From MED-G105 sp965263305 (GTDB taxonomy: Bacteria > Pseudomonadota > Alphaproteobacteria > Caulobacterales > Parvularculaceae): a stretch of DNA of 64,000 bases. The stretch's first letter is position 1. Each line of letters opens with the position of its first letter. Below the pieces are notes generated by a model. It was not told where the DNA came from. It did no database searches and saw only the letters and a list, made by a program, of their open reading frames with translations. This document shows positions 42,565 to 51,230 of this stretch, piece by piece. The stretch lies in assembly GCA_965263305.1 (NCBI GenBank), contig OZ253666.1, positions 620,001-684,000 on the forward strand, in the 5' to 3' direction. Both the position numbers and the translations under genes were made by a program.

Positions 42565-43305
42565 TTAGGGGACATTTCCGTTTGGATAAAGGGCGGCTTC
42601 AAGCCTGGAAACAGTGTCCGCAACGCCGAGAACTGCCTGATAGCCCTGAGTTCGCACCCTATTGTTGTATTCATAGAGCTGCGCAACAGCATGACGAAAT
42701 TCCTTGTCCTGAACGAGCTCTTCAAAAACATAAACCGGTGTAATCTCGCCACGTTCTGGCGGATCGAAAGGACCCGGTTCCATAAAAACTCGGCTGTATA
42801 TGATATCGCGCGCGTTATGACCCCGCTTTTCAAATTCTGTGGTGAGATGATCAGTTCGTGTCCAATTGCGATGCAAATCGATTAATATGTCTTCATACGC
42901 CGTTCCCTGAAACTCAGAGAAGAGCTCCGTTGTCTCCATGCGGCGTTGTAGCAGCGATACATCGACACCATACCATTGCACCAATGAGAGTAATCCCGCA
43001 TCAAACCGAGCTTTATCTTCCTCGTTCAGGGTTCCCGACATTAAGGCATCGAGAACAACACGTTCATTAGCGTCGTCTTCGATAGCGACTCTATTGTTTG
43101 CTTCAAGCCAGCCCTCCATACGCGGCGCCAGATCGGCATAGAGCTGTTCCAGCATCGCTCGTTGATCTTGTCGGACAGCGCGATCGTCATTCCAGTTCGC
43201 GACCTGAATACCGATAAAGACACCGACCACGACAATGACGAAGTCGATGCCAACGGCGGTCCAGTTCTGGGCTTTGACGTGTTCGGTGATGCGGCGCAGG
43301 AGCAT
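42565..43305 (-). CDS. DUF6090-like one-TM membrane protein, copy A
   Basis: 246 aa. It starts MLLRRITEHVKAQNWTAVG, then one transmembrane helix (about residues 18-38) ending in the family signature GIQVANWND, followed by a helical, probably periplasmic domain of about 200 residues. Members have no known function. Third of three tandem paralogues; its ATG overlaps the stop of copy B (TAATG). 42365-42564 shows no gene. Confidence 0.7.
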   Translation of the reverse strand: MLLRRITEHVKAQNWTAVGIDFVIVVVGVFIGIQVANWNDDRAVRQDQRAMLEQLYADLAPRMEGWLEANNRVAIEDDANERVVLDALMSGTLNEEDKARFDAGLLSLVQWYGVDVSLLQRRMETTELFSEFQGTAYEDILIDLHRNWTRTDHLTTEFEKRGHNARDIIYSRVFMEPGPFDPPERGEITPVYVFEELVQDKEFRHAVAQLYEYNNRVRTQGYQAVLGVADTVSRLEAALYPNGNVP

Positions 43306-44084
43306 TAGTCAGCCTTTCCTGTGTCAGCATCGGAAATATCATCGCTATCTAGCACCGCCGCCAGGTCGTCGAGGCGCTCTAAGTGACGCTTTAAGAAATT
43401 CACATACCACTGGTTTACTTGTAGACCGAGAACAGCATCGCTCAAAAATTCCGGTTCGGGTGTCGTTTCCAAAAAGTGGCATTGTGCGGCCATTTCGTAT
43501 CCGCCTATTGCGAAGACCGCATTGTCAAATTCATCACCGCTTATTTCTGTCGCGCGTGCCCAACTTATGGCGCTAGGGTATTTCTCGCTGAGAACAGGGC
43601 TTCGATTCTTCAAACTATCAATGACCGTGCGCAAACGATCTTCGCTCTGTTCCACAATAATCAGCGCCTGAATAACCTCGGCGTCAGACAGCAAATCAAT
43701 CCTGCCGCCCGCAAAGGCTTCCGTAATGCTGGGCACCGCGACTGGAGGATGCGTGATGATGTTCATACCTGCAAACTGTGTGTATTCCAACTCGCTTAGT
43801 GGTCCAGCCTCTCCATCACCGAAATACATATTCTCGACGCGCGCAATTGACCGTAGTCGTTCTTCGCGCTCCGCCACAAACTCTGCCAACTGTTCACGAG
43901 CGCGATCTACATCGACGGCCAACCGCGCAAGAAACGCCGATTCTTTGATGCGATCCGCCCGCGCTTCGTTCCAATTGTTGATCTGCAAACCAATCAGCAG
44001 ACCAATCACCAAAATGCCGATTTCGATCAGTACGGTGAACCAGTCCTGCCGGCGGATGGCGTTTGCAATACGACGCAGGATCAT
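43305..44084 (-). CDS. DUF6090-like one-TM membrane protein, copy B
   Basis: 259 aa from ATG 44084, which overlaps the TGA of the upstream copy (ATGA) and makes the N-terminus MILRRIANAIRRQDWFTV match its paralogues; an ATG three codons earlier is less likely. The TM helix ends GLQINNWNEARADR, then a coiled-coil-like segment (about 40-75) and a helical domain. Sequence is clearly diverged from copies A and C, so the duplication is old. Confidence 0.7.
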   Translation of the reverse strand: MILRRIANAIRRQDWFTVLIEIGILVIGLLIGLQINNWNEARADRIKESAFLARLAVDVDRAREQLAEFVAEREERLRSIARVENMYFGDGEAGPLSELEYTQFAGMNIITHPPVAVPSITEAFAGGRIDLLSDAEVIQALIIVEQSEDRLRTVIDSLKNRSPVLSEKYPSAISWARATEISGDEFDNAVFAIGGYEMAAQCHFLETTPEPEFLSDAVLGLQVNQWYVNFLKRHLERLDDLAAVLDSDDISDADTGKAD

Positions 44085-44803
44085 TTGAGCCATCCGTTTT
44101 CTTCTGCGTATCCGGTGAGGTCAGCCAGATACTCCTGATTTTTTTGCCTGGAATTATCGCGAAAACTATCAAAGTACTGATAGGTGAAAATAAACTGTCC
44201 GACCCGTCGTTCAAGGACCGTATCAGCCAAAATGTCCTCGGTGGAGGACACGATTACTCTCTCACCGTCCCTCAGCGAAAAATCAAGACGGTCGTTTAAA
44301 ACAACAATATGGTCGAGGTTCATCTGCCCCAAATTCTGATGCACCAATATCGCCACATTCACATTTTCTCTGTGCCGTGAAATGCTGAGCTACAATTCAG
44401 GGTCGGAGATCAGGCTCAATCTGTCGGCATCGATTAGTCGGTTGAGGCCGGCGGTCACAAAGTCCACACCCTGCCATGGTCCGAGCTCCATAAGATCCCG
44501 GTGGAGTTGTGCGGTTTGCTCTACAGTCAGACCATCCGCTTTTAAAGCTTCATGGGCGCGTATGGCGGCCGACAATCGCTCCGCATTACTCTGGTCATTT
44601 TCATTGATACGCACATTGGTCTCACGCGCCTCCGCAATCAATTGCAGCACAATCTCCCGCTCTTGCGTGCGGTCGACCCGCGCCTCATTCCAATTCGCGA
44701 CTTGAATACCGATAAATACACCGATCACGACAATGACGAAGTCAATGCCAACAGCAAACCAGTTTTGCGCTTTTACGTGTTCTGTGATGCGTCGCAGTAG
44801 CAT
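44081..44803 (-). pseudogene. DUF6090-like copy C, interrupted by an in-frame TAG
   Basis: MLLRRITEHVKAQNWFAVG... runs from ATG 44803 to a TAG at 44390-44392 (...LISDPEL*). The same frame reopens at once (LSISRHRENVNVAILVHQN) and continues to 44081. Together the two parts have the length of copies A and B (about 240 aa), and the phase is unchanged, so one nonsense codon splits an otherwise intact gene. AGGGG lies 5 bases before the ATG. It may be a recent pseudogene, a truncated but working N-terminal part, or a sequencing error. Nearly identical to copy A over the first 40 residues. Confidence 0.75.
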
Positions 44804-44888
44804 TCCAGCCCCTTCGTTCCCACCCCTGCTCCGAACATGGAACAAACCGATGTCATTGCAAAGCCCTTCTCGGCAGCCAATTCTCTCC

Positions 44889-46022
44889 TTAAACCAGCGT
44901 CAATACCTCATCGGCGATCGCCAGGCACGCCGTCAACCCCGGTGATTCAATCGCATAGAGACCAATATAGCCGGGTGTTCCGTGGGTTTGCGGCCCGAGG
45001 ATTAGGAAATCGCCCTCTTCGCCGGGCCCGCTTGCCTTTGGGCGTTGACCGGCATAGCCGGGGGTAAGTTTGTCGGGGTCCAGGTCGGGCCAGAACCGTT
45101 TACCGGCCGCTGCGAACTGATCGCGCAGATGCGCCTCCACCGAATAATCGCCGAGGGGCTTGTCCCAGGTGATATCGGGGCCAAGCTTTGCCTGCCCGCC
45201 AAGGTCGCGGGTATAGTGGATGCCTTGGCTATCAGCCGTATGCAGAGGGTAAATGAGGCGAGAGAACGGCGCACGACCGAGATAGGTGAAATAGCGCCCC
45301 GTGGCGGGTCTAATTTCGGGCGTGTACGCCGGGGTCAAACCCTTGATCATCGCGGCGACGCGCCCGGCGCTATGGCCCGCGCAATTAACGACGAGTTTTG
45401 CTGACAACCGCGCGGGGCTCTCGCCGCCGGTCTCGATAATAAGGCGCCCCTGCTCCACCGCGCCGCCCATCACCGGCGCGCCAAAGGCAAGGGCGCCGCC
45501 AGCGGCCTCCAAATCGCCAAGGAGCGCCAGCATGAGCTGATGGCTATCGATGATCCCCGTTGATGGGGAAAGGAGCGCGGCGCTCGCCCGCAAGCCGGGC
45601 TCCAGCGTCTCAGCTTTTTTACCGGATATCAGCTGAAGGTCGACAACGCCATTGCGCACTGCGGTTTCGCAAAGGGCTTTTAGCTGCGCCTCCTCCCCCT
45701 CATTTTGCGCAACGATCAGTTTCCCGCATTTCAAGTGGGGGACGTTCTTAAGGCGGGCATACTCATATAATTTCACCTTGCCCGGATGGCATAACCGCGC
45801 CCGCACGCCACCCGGACGATAATAAATCCCGGCATGGATGACTTCTGAATTGCGCGAGGATGTTTCCATGCCAAAAGCGTCATGACGCTCCAGCACGATC
45901 ACCTCTCGCCCGGTCTCGGCCAACGCTTTCGCCACAGCGAGGCCGACAACGCCGGCGCCAATCACAATGGCGTCGATCGCTCCCTCATATACACTGGATG
46001 TTGGATTACCGTGCGCCGTCAT
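44889..46022 (-). CDS. FAD-dependent oxidoreductase, L-2-hydroxyglutarate oxidase-like
   Basis: 377 aa from ATG 46022. FAD-binding motif AIVIGAGVVGLAVAKALAETGREVIVLE (about 17-45), SRNSEVIHAGIYYRPGGVRARLC (the DAO-family segment typical of LhgO-like enzymes), STGIIDSHQLMLAL, and a C-terminal HGTPGYIGLYAIESPGLTACLAIADEV. By family it oxidises an L-2-hydroxyacid such as L-2-hydroxyglutarate. The upstream ORF extension overlaps the divergent cupin gene and is not used. Confidence 0.83.
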   Translation of the reverse strand: MTAHGNPTSSVYEGAIDAIVIGAGVVGLAVAKALAETGREVIVLERHDAFGMETSSRNSEVIHAGIYYRPGGVRARLCHPGKVKLYEYARLKNVPHLKCGKLIVAQNEGEEAQLKALCETAVRNGVVDLQLISGKKAETLEPGLRASAALLSPSTGIIDSHQLMLALLGDLEAAGGALAFGAPVMGGAVEQGRLIIETGGESPARLSAKLVVNCAGHSAGRVAAMIKGLTPAYTPEIRPATGRYFTYLGRAPFSRLIYPLHTADSQGIHYTRDLGGQAKLGPDITWDKPLGDYSVEAHLRDQFAAAGKRFWPDLDPDKLTPGYAGQRPKASGPGEEGDFLILGPQTHGTPGYIGLYAIESPGLTACLAIADEVLTLV

Positions 46023-46070
46023 GCCAAAATGGGTTTCAACTGAGATCCGTTCAGACTGGAGAGACCAACC

Positions 46071-46439
46071 ATGACAATGACTGTCGATCGGTTCAACTGG
46101 GACGCCCTCGAATGGGAAGAGGTGAACCCCCATATGAAACGTAAGATCATCACCGGGGCGAATATGACGGTGGCGCAGATCTTCCTGAAAGATGGGTTTG
46201 TGGTTCCCCTCCACGCCCATATCAATGAGCAGATTACGCAAGTGATCTCCGGCAAGATGCATTTTTGGTTCGGGGAGAATAAAGAAGAGGAGATGATCCT
46301 CGGCCCGGGCGATGTGATCGTCATCCCCGCGAACCTGCCCCATGAAGCAAAAATGATTGGCGACGTTTTGGAATTTGATTCCTGGGCCCCACGTCGTGAG
46401 GATTGGCTGAATAAAACCGACTTCTATCTGCGTCGATAA
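46071..46439 (+). CDS. Cupin-domain protein
   Basis: 122-aa single cupin. Motif 1 VPLHAHINEQITQVISGKMHFW has two His and one Glu ligand; motif 2 GPGDVIVIPANLPHEAKM has the third His. GGAGAG lies 8 bases before the ATG. It precedes the SDR gene by 42 bp and may be co-transcribed. Function unknown; could bind a metal or small ligand. Confidence 0.82.
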   Translation: MTMTVDRFNWDALEWEEVNPHMKRKIITGANMTVAQIFLKDGFVVPLHAHINEQITQVISGKMHFWFGENKEEEMILGPGDVIVIPANLPHEAKMIGDVLEFDSWAPRREDWLNKTDFYLRR

Positions 46440-46481
46440 AACAGCGGCCGATTAACGCCGATAACCAAAAGAGGAACGCCC

Positions 46482-47246
46482 ATGGACTTAGGTCTCACCA
46501 ACAAAAACGCCCTTATCTGCGCCTCCAGCCAGGGGCTCGGGCGAGCCACCGCTGCTGAACTTGCGAATGAAGGCGCTAATGTCGTCTTATGCGGGCGGAC
46601 GGAAGAAACCCTGCGAGAGGCCCATGAGGAGATTGCTAAGCTTGGCGCGGGCAAGGTGGTAAGTGCTGTCGGCGATCTGTCTACAGAGGAAGGGCGGGCA
46701 ACCGTTCTCGATACGGCGCTTAGCGCCTTTGGTCATATTGATATCTGTGTGACCAATACCGGCGGGCCGCCCCCCGGGCCGTTTGAAATGCACGAGATGG
46801 CCGCCTGGGAAACGGCGTTTCACCAATTGCTCGCGAGCGCTGTTGGCATTGTGAAAGGCGTTCTGCCGGGCATGAAGGAGCGCCAATGGGGGCGCATCAT
46901 CGCGATTACCTCTTACGCGATCAAGCAACCCGTCGATGGGCTCATTCTTTCAAATGCTGTGCGCGCCTCCGTCGTTGGTCTTTGCCGCACCCTCGCCAAT
47001 GAACTTGGCCCCCATAATATCACCGTCAACAACGTCATGCCCGGTTTTACGCGAACGGAACGGCTGACGAAGCTCACCGGGGGGACGAATAATTTTAGCG
47101 CGTTTGAATCGCAGATCCCATTAGGACGTGTCGGCGAGCCAGAAGAATTCGCCGCGATGATGGCGTTCCTGGCAAGCGAACGGGCGAGTTACATCACGGG
47201 TGTTTCCATTCCTGTTGATGGCGGTGCAGCGAAAGGGTTGATGTAA
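46482..47246 (+). CDS. SDR-family oxidoreductase with non-canonical catalytic residues
   Basis: 254 aa. Rossmann motif ALICASSQGLGRATAAEL, NTGGPPPG in place of NNAG, ITSYAIKQPVDGLILSNAVRASVVGLCRTLANELG, and VNNVMPGFTRTERL. At the Y-x-x-x-K position the sequence is S-N-A-V-R. This substitution is known in one SDR branch often labelled 3-oxoacyl-ACP reductase. Likely NAD(P)-dependent; substrate unknown. Confidence 0.85.
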   Translation: MDLGLTNKNALICASSQGLGRATAAELANEGANVVLCGRTEETLREAHEEIAKLGAGKVVSAVGDLSTEEGRATVLDTALSAFGHIDICVTNTGGPPPGPFEMHEMAAWETAFHQLLASAVGIVKGVLPGMKERQWGRIIAITSYAIKQPVDGLILSNAVRASVVGLCRTLANELGPHNITVNNVMPGFTRTERLTKLTGGTNNFSAFESQIPLGRVGEPEEFAAMMAFLASERASYITGVSIPVDGGAAKGLM

Positions 47247-47432
47247 GCCCTATAACGCCCGGTGACGTGGGGACGGCGGATAACGATATGATGGGATCAA
47301 CACGATGCCTTTGCGCAACGGCTGCGACGCAATCGCCTGGGTAATGATCAAGGTAAACAGGCGTTAACGCTCCTCCTACATATCTTGTTTGCTTTTCACT
47401 GTTTTGTTGATGGCATGCGCGGCCCTATATCA

Positions 47433-48116
47433 ATGAGAAGGGCTTTCACCCTTTTGATTGCGGCCGCAGCGACATTGCTGTGGACGGCAAGCGCGCATGC
47501 GGAATTTTCAATTTTTTACTATCAGGATGGTCGCCGGCTGAACAATATCGCCGACGCCGAAGCCTTAATCGCGTCGACGTCAGCAGTTGCGACCCAACAG
47601 AGCCAGTCAATTAATATCAGAGAGAGTAACACGACTGGCAACTTCGTCGACGACGCAAGCATCGTCCCGCTTTCGAACCAAAGTAATTACGCCGTATACG
47701 CCGTCGGGTCGGTCGTTTTAGACCAAGCTGGCGACTACTCCTTCAACGTGTTCTCAGACGACGGCTTTTCTCTGACGATCAATGGCGATGTTGTATCGTC
47801 ATTTTCACGCCCTAGGGCGCCGCGCAGCAGCATTCAGTCAGAGATTTTTTTGGATGCCGGACGCCATACGGTTGAAGTCGTTTACTTCGAACGAACCGGC
47901 AGAGCAGCGCTTGAGGTGAGCCACGCCTTCGGAAATTTCAGTCAGTTCACCAGCAATGCCTTCGGCTTAACGGTCGCCAGCGCGCCAGAGCCGTCTCAAT
48001 GGTCGTTGATGATCCTCGGCTTTATGGGCGTCGCCTCGCGCATGAAGCACGCTAAGAAGAACGCGCCTGCGTCCGATTTACAACGGACCCAAACGATATC
48101 AGAGGTCGTCGCCTGA
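47433..48116 (+). CDS. PEP-CTERM-type surface protein with PA14-like domain
   Basis: 227 aa from ATG 47433 with signal peptide MRRAFTLLIAAAATLLWTASAHA. The middle resembles a PA14/GLEYA-type beta fold (AGDYSFNVFSDDGFSLTINGDVV, LDAGRHTVEVVYFERTGRAALEV). The C-terminus carries a PEP-CTERM signal (PEPSQWSLMILGFMGVASRMK) but continues about 27 residues beyond it. By family it would be sorted and cleaved by an exosortase. An upstream ATG (47415) is possible; no clear ribosome site. Confidence 0.7.
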   Translation: MRRAFTLLIAAAATLLWTASAHAEFSIFYYQDGRRLNNIADAEALIASTSAVATQQSQSINIRESNTTGNFVDDASIVPLSNQSNYAVYAVGSVVLDQAGDYSFNVFSDDGFSLTINGDVVSSFSRPRAPRSSIQSEIFLDAGRHTVEVVYFERTGRAALEVSHAFGNFSQFTSNAFGLTVASAPEPSQWSLMILGFMGVASRMKHAKKNAPASDLQRTQTISEVVA

Positions 48117-48133
48117 ACGGCAGACGCAGTCAC

Positions 48134-48502
48134 TTAGTGGGTTGTCGCGATCCACTCGTCATCGTCTTGATTTTCGCGCTCAAACATCAAGAACTCATAA
48201 TACCCGCACCGTGATTGGGTTGGGAATTCGCGGCAAATTTTCGGCCGAGCATCGTAGATCGTGCAATGGCGCGTTTCTTTATTCAGAAACATGCAGCTGT
48301 TTTCAAAATGCGGGTCCTCGGTCTGGCGCAAGACGCGCGGGCTGTCGTCGTCGCCCTTTTTTGTGAACTTCTTTTGGGCCTGGTCCGGCGTTATGTCGAA
48401 GTGCTTTGCAAGACGCTTAATATCCGTTTTGTTCGTCGGGATATGCTCATAGGAACAGCACCAGCCAACGCATTTCAGACAGTCATAATGTTTTTTAGCC
48501 AT
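48134..48502 (-). CDS. YkgJ-family cysteine-cluster protein
   Basis: 122 aa with the conserved cysteine pattern of the family: CLKCVGWCCSYE near the start, NSCMFLNKETRHCTIYDARPKICREFP, and SRCGYYEFL. Such proteins are thought to bind an iron-sulfur or zinc cluster; function is unknown. It lies 47 bp upstream of nothing obvious and convergent with the PEP-CTERM gene. Confidence 0.85.
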   Translation of the reverse strand: MAKKHYDCLKCVGWCCSYEHIPTNKTDIKRLAKHFDITPDQAQKKFTKKGDDDSPRVLRQTEDPHFENSCMFLNKETRHCTIYDARPKICREFPTQSRCGYYEFLMFERENQDDDEWIATTH

Positions 48503-48549
48503 TGATTTTTTCCGTTATAGGGACGCGACGCCTAAAACGAACAAGACCG

Positions 48550-49743
48550 TTAGGCAAGCGCATTCATGGCTGACTCGGTCGCAGCAATCCACCCCCCGCC
48601 TAAAACGCGATCGTGAGCATCATCGGGGGAGTAGAAAACACAAGCTTGTCCGGGCGCAACACCTTCTTCGGCCACATCAAGGTTGACCGTCACACCACCA
48701 TCCCAAACGAGGCGCGCCGGAGAGGGCGGTCGGGTAGAACGCACTTTCACGGCAACGCCTAGTCCTTGGCGCGCCGCATCTTCTAAGGATTGATCACCAA
48801 GCCACGAGACATCTTTCAAGCGGATGCGTTTCACCATCAACGCCTCACGGGGACCAACAACAACTTGCTTTGCGTCAGCGTCAAGGCGCACCACAAAAAT
48901 CGGCTCCCCGGTGGCGAGCCCCAAGCCGCGCCGCTGCCCAACGGTGTAATGGATGACGCCCGGATGTCGGCCCAACACATTGCCGTCCAAATCCACAATG
49001 TCGCCCGGGGCCGCCGCGCCCGGACGCAGGCGCTCCACAACGGCGGCGTATTTGCCTTCGGGTACGAAACAAATATCCTGGCTGTCGGGCTTGTCCGCCA
49101 CCGGTAGACTCAAGGCGCTCGCAAGGGCCCGCGTCGTTTCTTTTGGGAGACCGCCAAGGGGAAAGCGAAGAAAATCTAGCTGCTCGCGCGTCGTTGAGAA
49201 CAGGAAATAGCTTTGATCCTTACCCGGATCAGCTGCCCGGCGCAGCTCTGGCCCACCAGGCCCTTCTAGACGACGGATATAGTGCCCCGTCGCCATGGCC
49301 GCGCCGGCCAAATCCCGCGCGGTCTCTAGAAGGTCCTTGAACTTTACGCGTTCATTACACCGCACGCAGGGGATCGGGGTCGCCCCACCTAGATAGGTAT
49401 CGGCGAAATCCTCCATCACGCTTTCTGAGAAGCGGTCTTCGTAGTCGAGCACGTAATGGGGAATCCCAAGACGGGCGGCGACATTGCGAGCGTCTTGAAT
49501 ATCCTGCCCGGCGCAACAGGCGCCTTTTTTCTGAATAGCAACGCCATGGTCATACAGCTGGAGCGTCACACCCACGGCGTCATAGCCGGCGTGCTTTACA
49601 AGAGCAGCCGTCACAGAGGAATCCACCCCGCCGGACATCGCCACGACCACCCGCGCGCCTTTGGGCACGCCGAGGTCCAGCGCATCCGGGTGGGCGCTGA
49701 GCAGCCTGTCGACTTCGTCACCAATGTCCGTCGTTATTGTCAT
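48550..49743 (-). CDS. mnmA: tRNA-specific 2-thiouridylase
   Basis: 397 aa. PP-loop VVAMSGGVDSSVTAALV, catalytic cysteines in GACCAGQDI and IPCVRCNERVKF, MATGHYIR, the KDQSYFLF motif, and C-terminal GHHPG-like VLGRHPGVIHYTVGQRRGLG. Makes 2-thiouridine at U34 of Lys, Glu and Gln tRNAs. An N-terminal extension of about 25 residues precedes the PP-loop, common in Alphaproteobacteria. Confidence 0.95.
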   Translation of the reverse strand: MTITTDIGDEVDRLLSAHPDALDLGVPKGARVVVAMSGGVDSSVTAALVKHAGYDAVGVTLQLYDHGVAIQKKGACCAGQDIQDARNVAARLGIPHYVLDYEDRFSESVMEDFADTYLGGATPIPCVRCNERVKFKDLLETARDLAGAAMATGHYIRRLEGPGGPELRRAADPGKDQSYFLFSTTREQLDFLRFPLGGLPKETTRALASALSLPVADKPDSQDICFVPEGKYAAVVERLRPGAAAPGDIVDLDGNVLGRHPGVIHYTVGQRRGLGLATGEPIFVVRLDADAKQVVVGPREALMVKRIRLKDVSWLGDQSLEDAARQGLGVAVKVRSTRPPSPARLVWDGGVTVNLDVAEEGVAPGQACVFYSPDDAHDRVLGGGWIAATESAMNALA

Positions 49744-49832
49744 AGGCCGCTAGATAGGCCCCGGGGCGACAAATTTCCAATAGTCGTTGCCCTCTGGCGC
49801 CTAATTATCGTGGTTCGATTGACGCATACTCT

Positions 49833-49849
49833 ATACCCCTACAGGGTAT
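49833..49849. promoter_or_regulatory. CsoR-type operator ATACCCCTACAGGGTAT
   Basis: Palindromic arms ATACCC and GGGTAT with a 5-base centre (CTACA). This is the G/C-tract operator typical of CsoR/RcnR repressors, ending 4 bases before the ATG of the csoR-like gene, so the repressor should block its own operon. Confidence 0.7.
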
Positions 49850-49853
49850 TATC

Positions 49854-50129
49854 ATGAAAGCGGATACCAAAGTTGCTGCGCTCAAGCGCCTCGCCCGCGT
49901 CGAAGGACAGGTCAGAGGGATCGCGCGCATGGTCGAAGAAGACCGGTATTGCATTGATGTCGTCCGGCAGGTGCAGGCGATCAAAGCCGCCCTTGGTGGA
50001 TTGGAGAACGTGATCCTGGATGACCATCTGGGTAGCTGTGTTGAGGATGCTCTGGCTGGGCCGAGCCTGGACGCTCGGCGGGTTAAAGTTGAAGAACTCG
50101 TCAGCGTGCTCGGGGGTCGCAAGAAATGA
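49854..50129 (+). CDS. CsoR/RcnR/FrmR-family metal-sensing repressor
   Basis: 91 aa, all-helical. Motif KRLARVEGQVRGIARMVEEDRYCIDVVRQVQAIKAAL is diagnostic. The copper-type ligand set C33, H58, C62 (YCIDVV, DDHLGSC) is complete, favouring Cu(I) over formaldehyde or nickel sensing. Preceded by its operator. First gene of a five-gene metal module; the next ATG overlaps its stop. Confidence 0.88.
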   Translation: MKADTKVAALKRLARVEGQVRGIARMVEEDRYCIDVVRQVQAIKAALGGLENVILDDHLGSCVEDALAGPSLDARRVKVEELVSVLGGRKK

Positions 50130-50530
50130 AGCTGATTGTCAGCCTCTTTCTTGTCGTTGCCCTGACATTGAGCGGGCCAAGGTTTTGCGGACATGCGCTT
50201 ATCGAGCCCGGTGTCGACAGCATGACGGAACACTCGATGCCGGCGCAGACAATGTCCGAAAAATCAATGACCCATGGTGACCATGCCATAATGGGTCACG
50301 ATATGACGCATCAAGATCATGATGGGTCACCTGATCATGCTAACGATTGCCAAAAAGACTGCGATGGCGGTTTCGGGTGTGAGGGATGCCGCGTTGTTTC
50401 ATTGGCAATGTTGACAGTAGCCGAGGGCAAGTTGTCCACCACCCTCACCACCATGCTGGCGTTGCGCCCGAACAGCGCATTACCGATCATCACCTTACTC
50501 GATCTACCCCCTCCCCGGCGCCTTTTCTGA
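50126..50530 (+). CDS. Secreted His/Met-rich probable metal-binding protein
   Basis: 134 aa. Signal peptide MKLIVSLFLVVALTLSGPRFCGHA, then repeated Met and His (HSMPAQTMSEKSMTHGDHAIMGHDMTHQDHDG) and four Cys (CQKDCDGGFGCEGC). Such a composition suits periplasmic Cu binding. ATG overlaps the csoR-like stop. No family match recognised. Confidence 0.7.
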   Translation: MKLIVSLFLVVALTLSGPRFCGHALIEPGVDSMTEHSMPAQTMSEKSMTHGDHAIMGHDMTHQDHDGSPDHANDCQKDCDGGFGCEGCRVVSLAMLTVAEGKLSTTLTTMLALRPNSALPIITLLDLPPPRRLF

Positions 50531-50568
50531 TTTGAGCCACTTTCTCTTTTCACGGAAAGGATTACGCC

Positions 50569-51213
50569 ATGATGCGATTTGGCATCGGGTTGGCGGCTAT
50601 CTTCTTCTCGATAAACCAGCCCGCAACGGCGCGCCCGGTCTCTTATCCGGGTGGGTGGACCCTGATCGAAGAAACAGACCGCCAAAGCACATCGCTTTGG
50701 ACGCATTACACGGTGACCCCGAAATGGTCCCTGGGCGCCCGCACCGAATGGGATCGCCAATTGGACTTTGTGTTCAACGGCGTTCAAGCCACCTATCTCG
50801 CCAAGCGTTGGTTTGGTGAGGATTATCAGGCCAATGTTTATGCAATTGGCGGCGCCGGCATCGCAACAGCGGTCGATGGAAATCCTGCCGGCAATAACGC
50901 ATCCGGCTTCATCGGAGCTTTGGCCGACTGGGAAACCAGACGCCTCTTTGCCTCTTATCGCATTCGCTATCTCGAAGCCGGTGACGTTGGCGACAATTTC
51001 GTTCAGGCGGCGCGGCTTGGTTTCGCGCCCTATGAAGGCGACACCGGCGATTTACACACCTGGCTCATGGTCGAAGTCGATTACCGGCCAAACAACGAAG
51101 AAGAAATTGGCGTCACACCGCTTATCCGCTTCTTTAAAGGCGCCGCCCTGTTCGAGGCCGGCTGGTCGATCACCGACAATGAACCTCTTGTCAATTTTAC
51201 TTACCGATTCTGA
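50569..51213 (+). CDS. Outer-membrane beta-barrel protein of the metal module
   Basis: 214 aa. Signal peptide (MMRFGIGLAAIFFSINQPATA), followed by alternating amphipathic strands and a C-terminal Phe (VNFTYRF), the usual OMP ending. No domain is recognised. It lies between two metal-binding proteins, so it may bind or pass metal across the outer membrane (inference). AAGGA upstream of the ATG. Confidence 0.65.
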   Translation: MMRFGIGLAAIFFSINQPATARPVSYPGGWTLIEETDRQSTSLWTHYTVTPKWSLGARTEWDRQLDFVFNGVQATYLAKRWFGEDYQANVYAIGGAGIATAVDGNPAGNNASGFIGALADWETRRLFASYRIRYLEAGDVGDNFVQAARLGFAPYEGDTGDLHTWLMVEVDYRPNNEEEIGVTPLIRFFKGAALFEAGWSITDNEPLVNFTYRF

Positions 51214-51230
51214 TCATAGGAGATTTAAAA

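Noticed and set aside
44081..44845. Frameshift in DUF6090-like copy C
   Set aside because: The two ORFs are in the same frame; a single TAG, not a frameshift, separates them.
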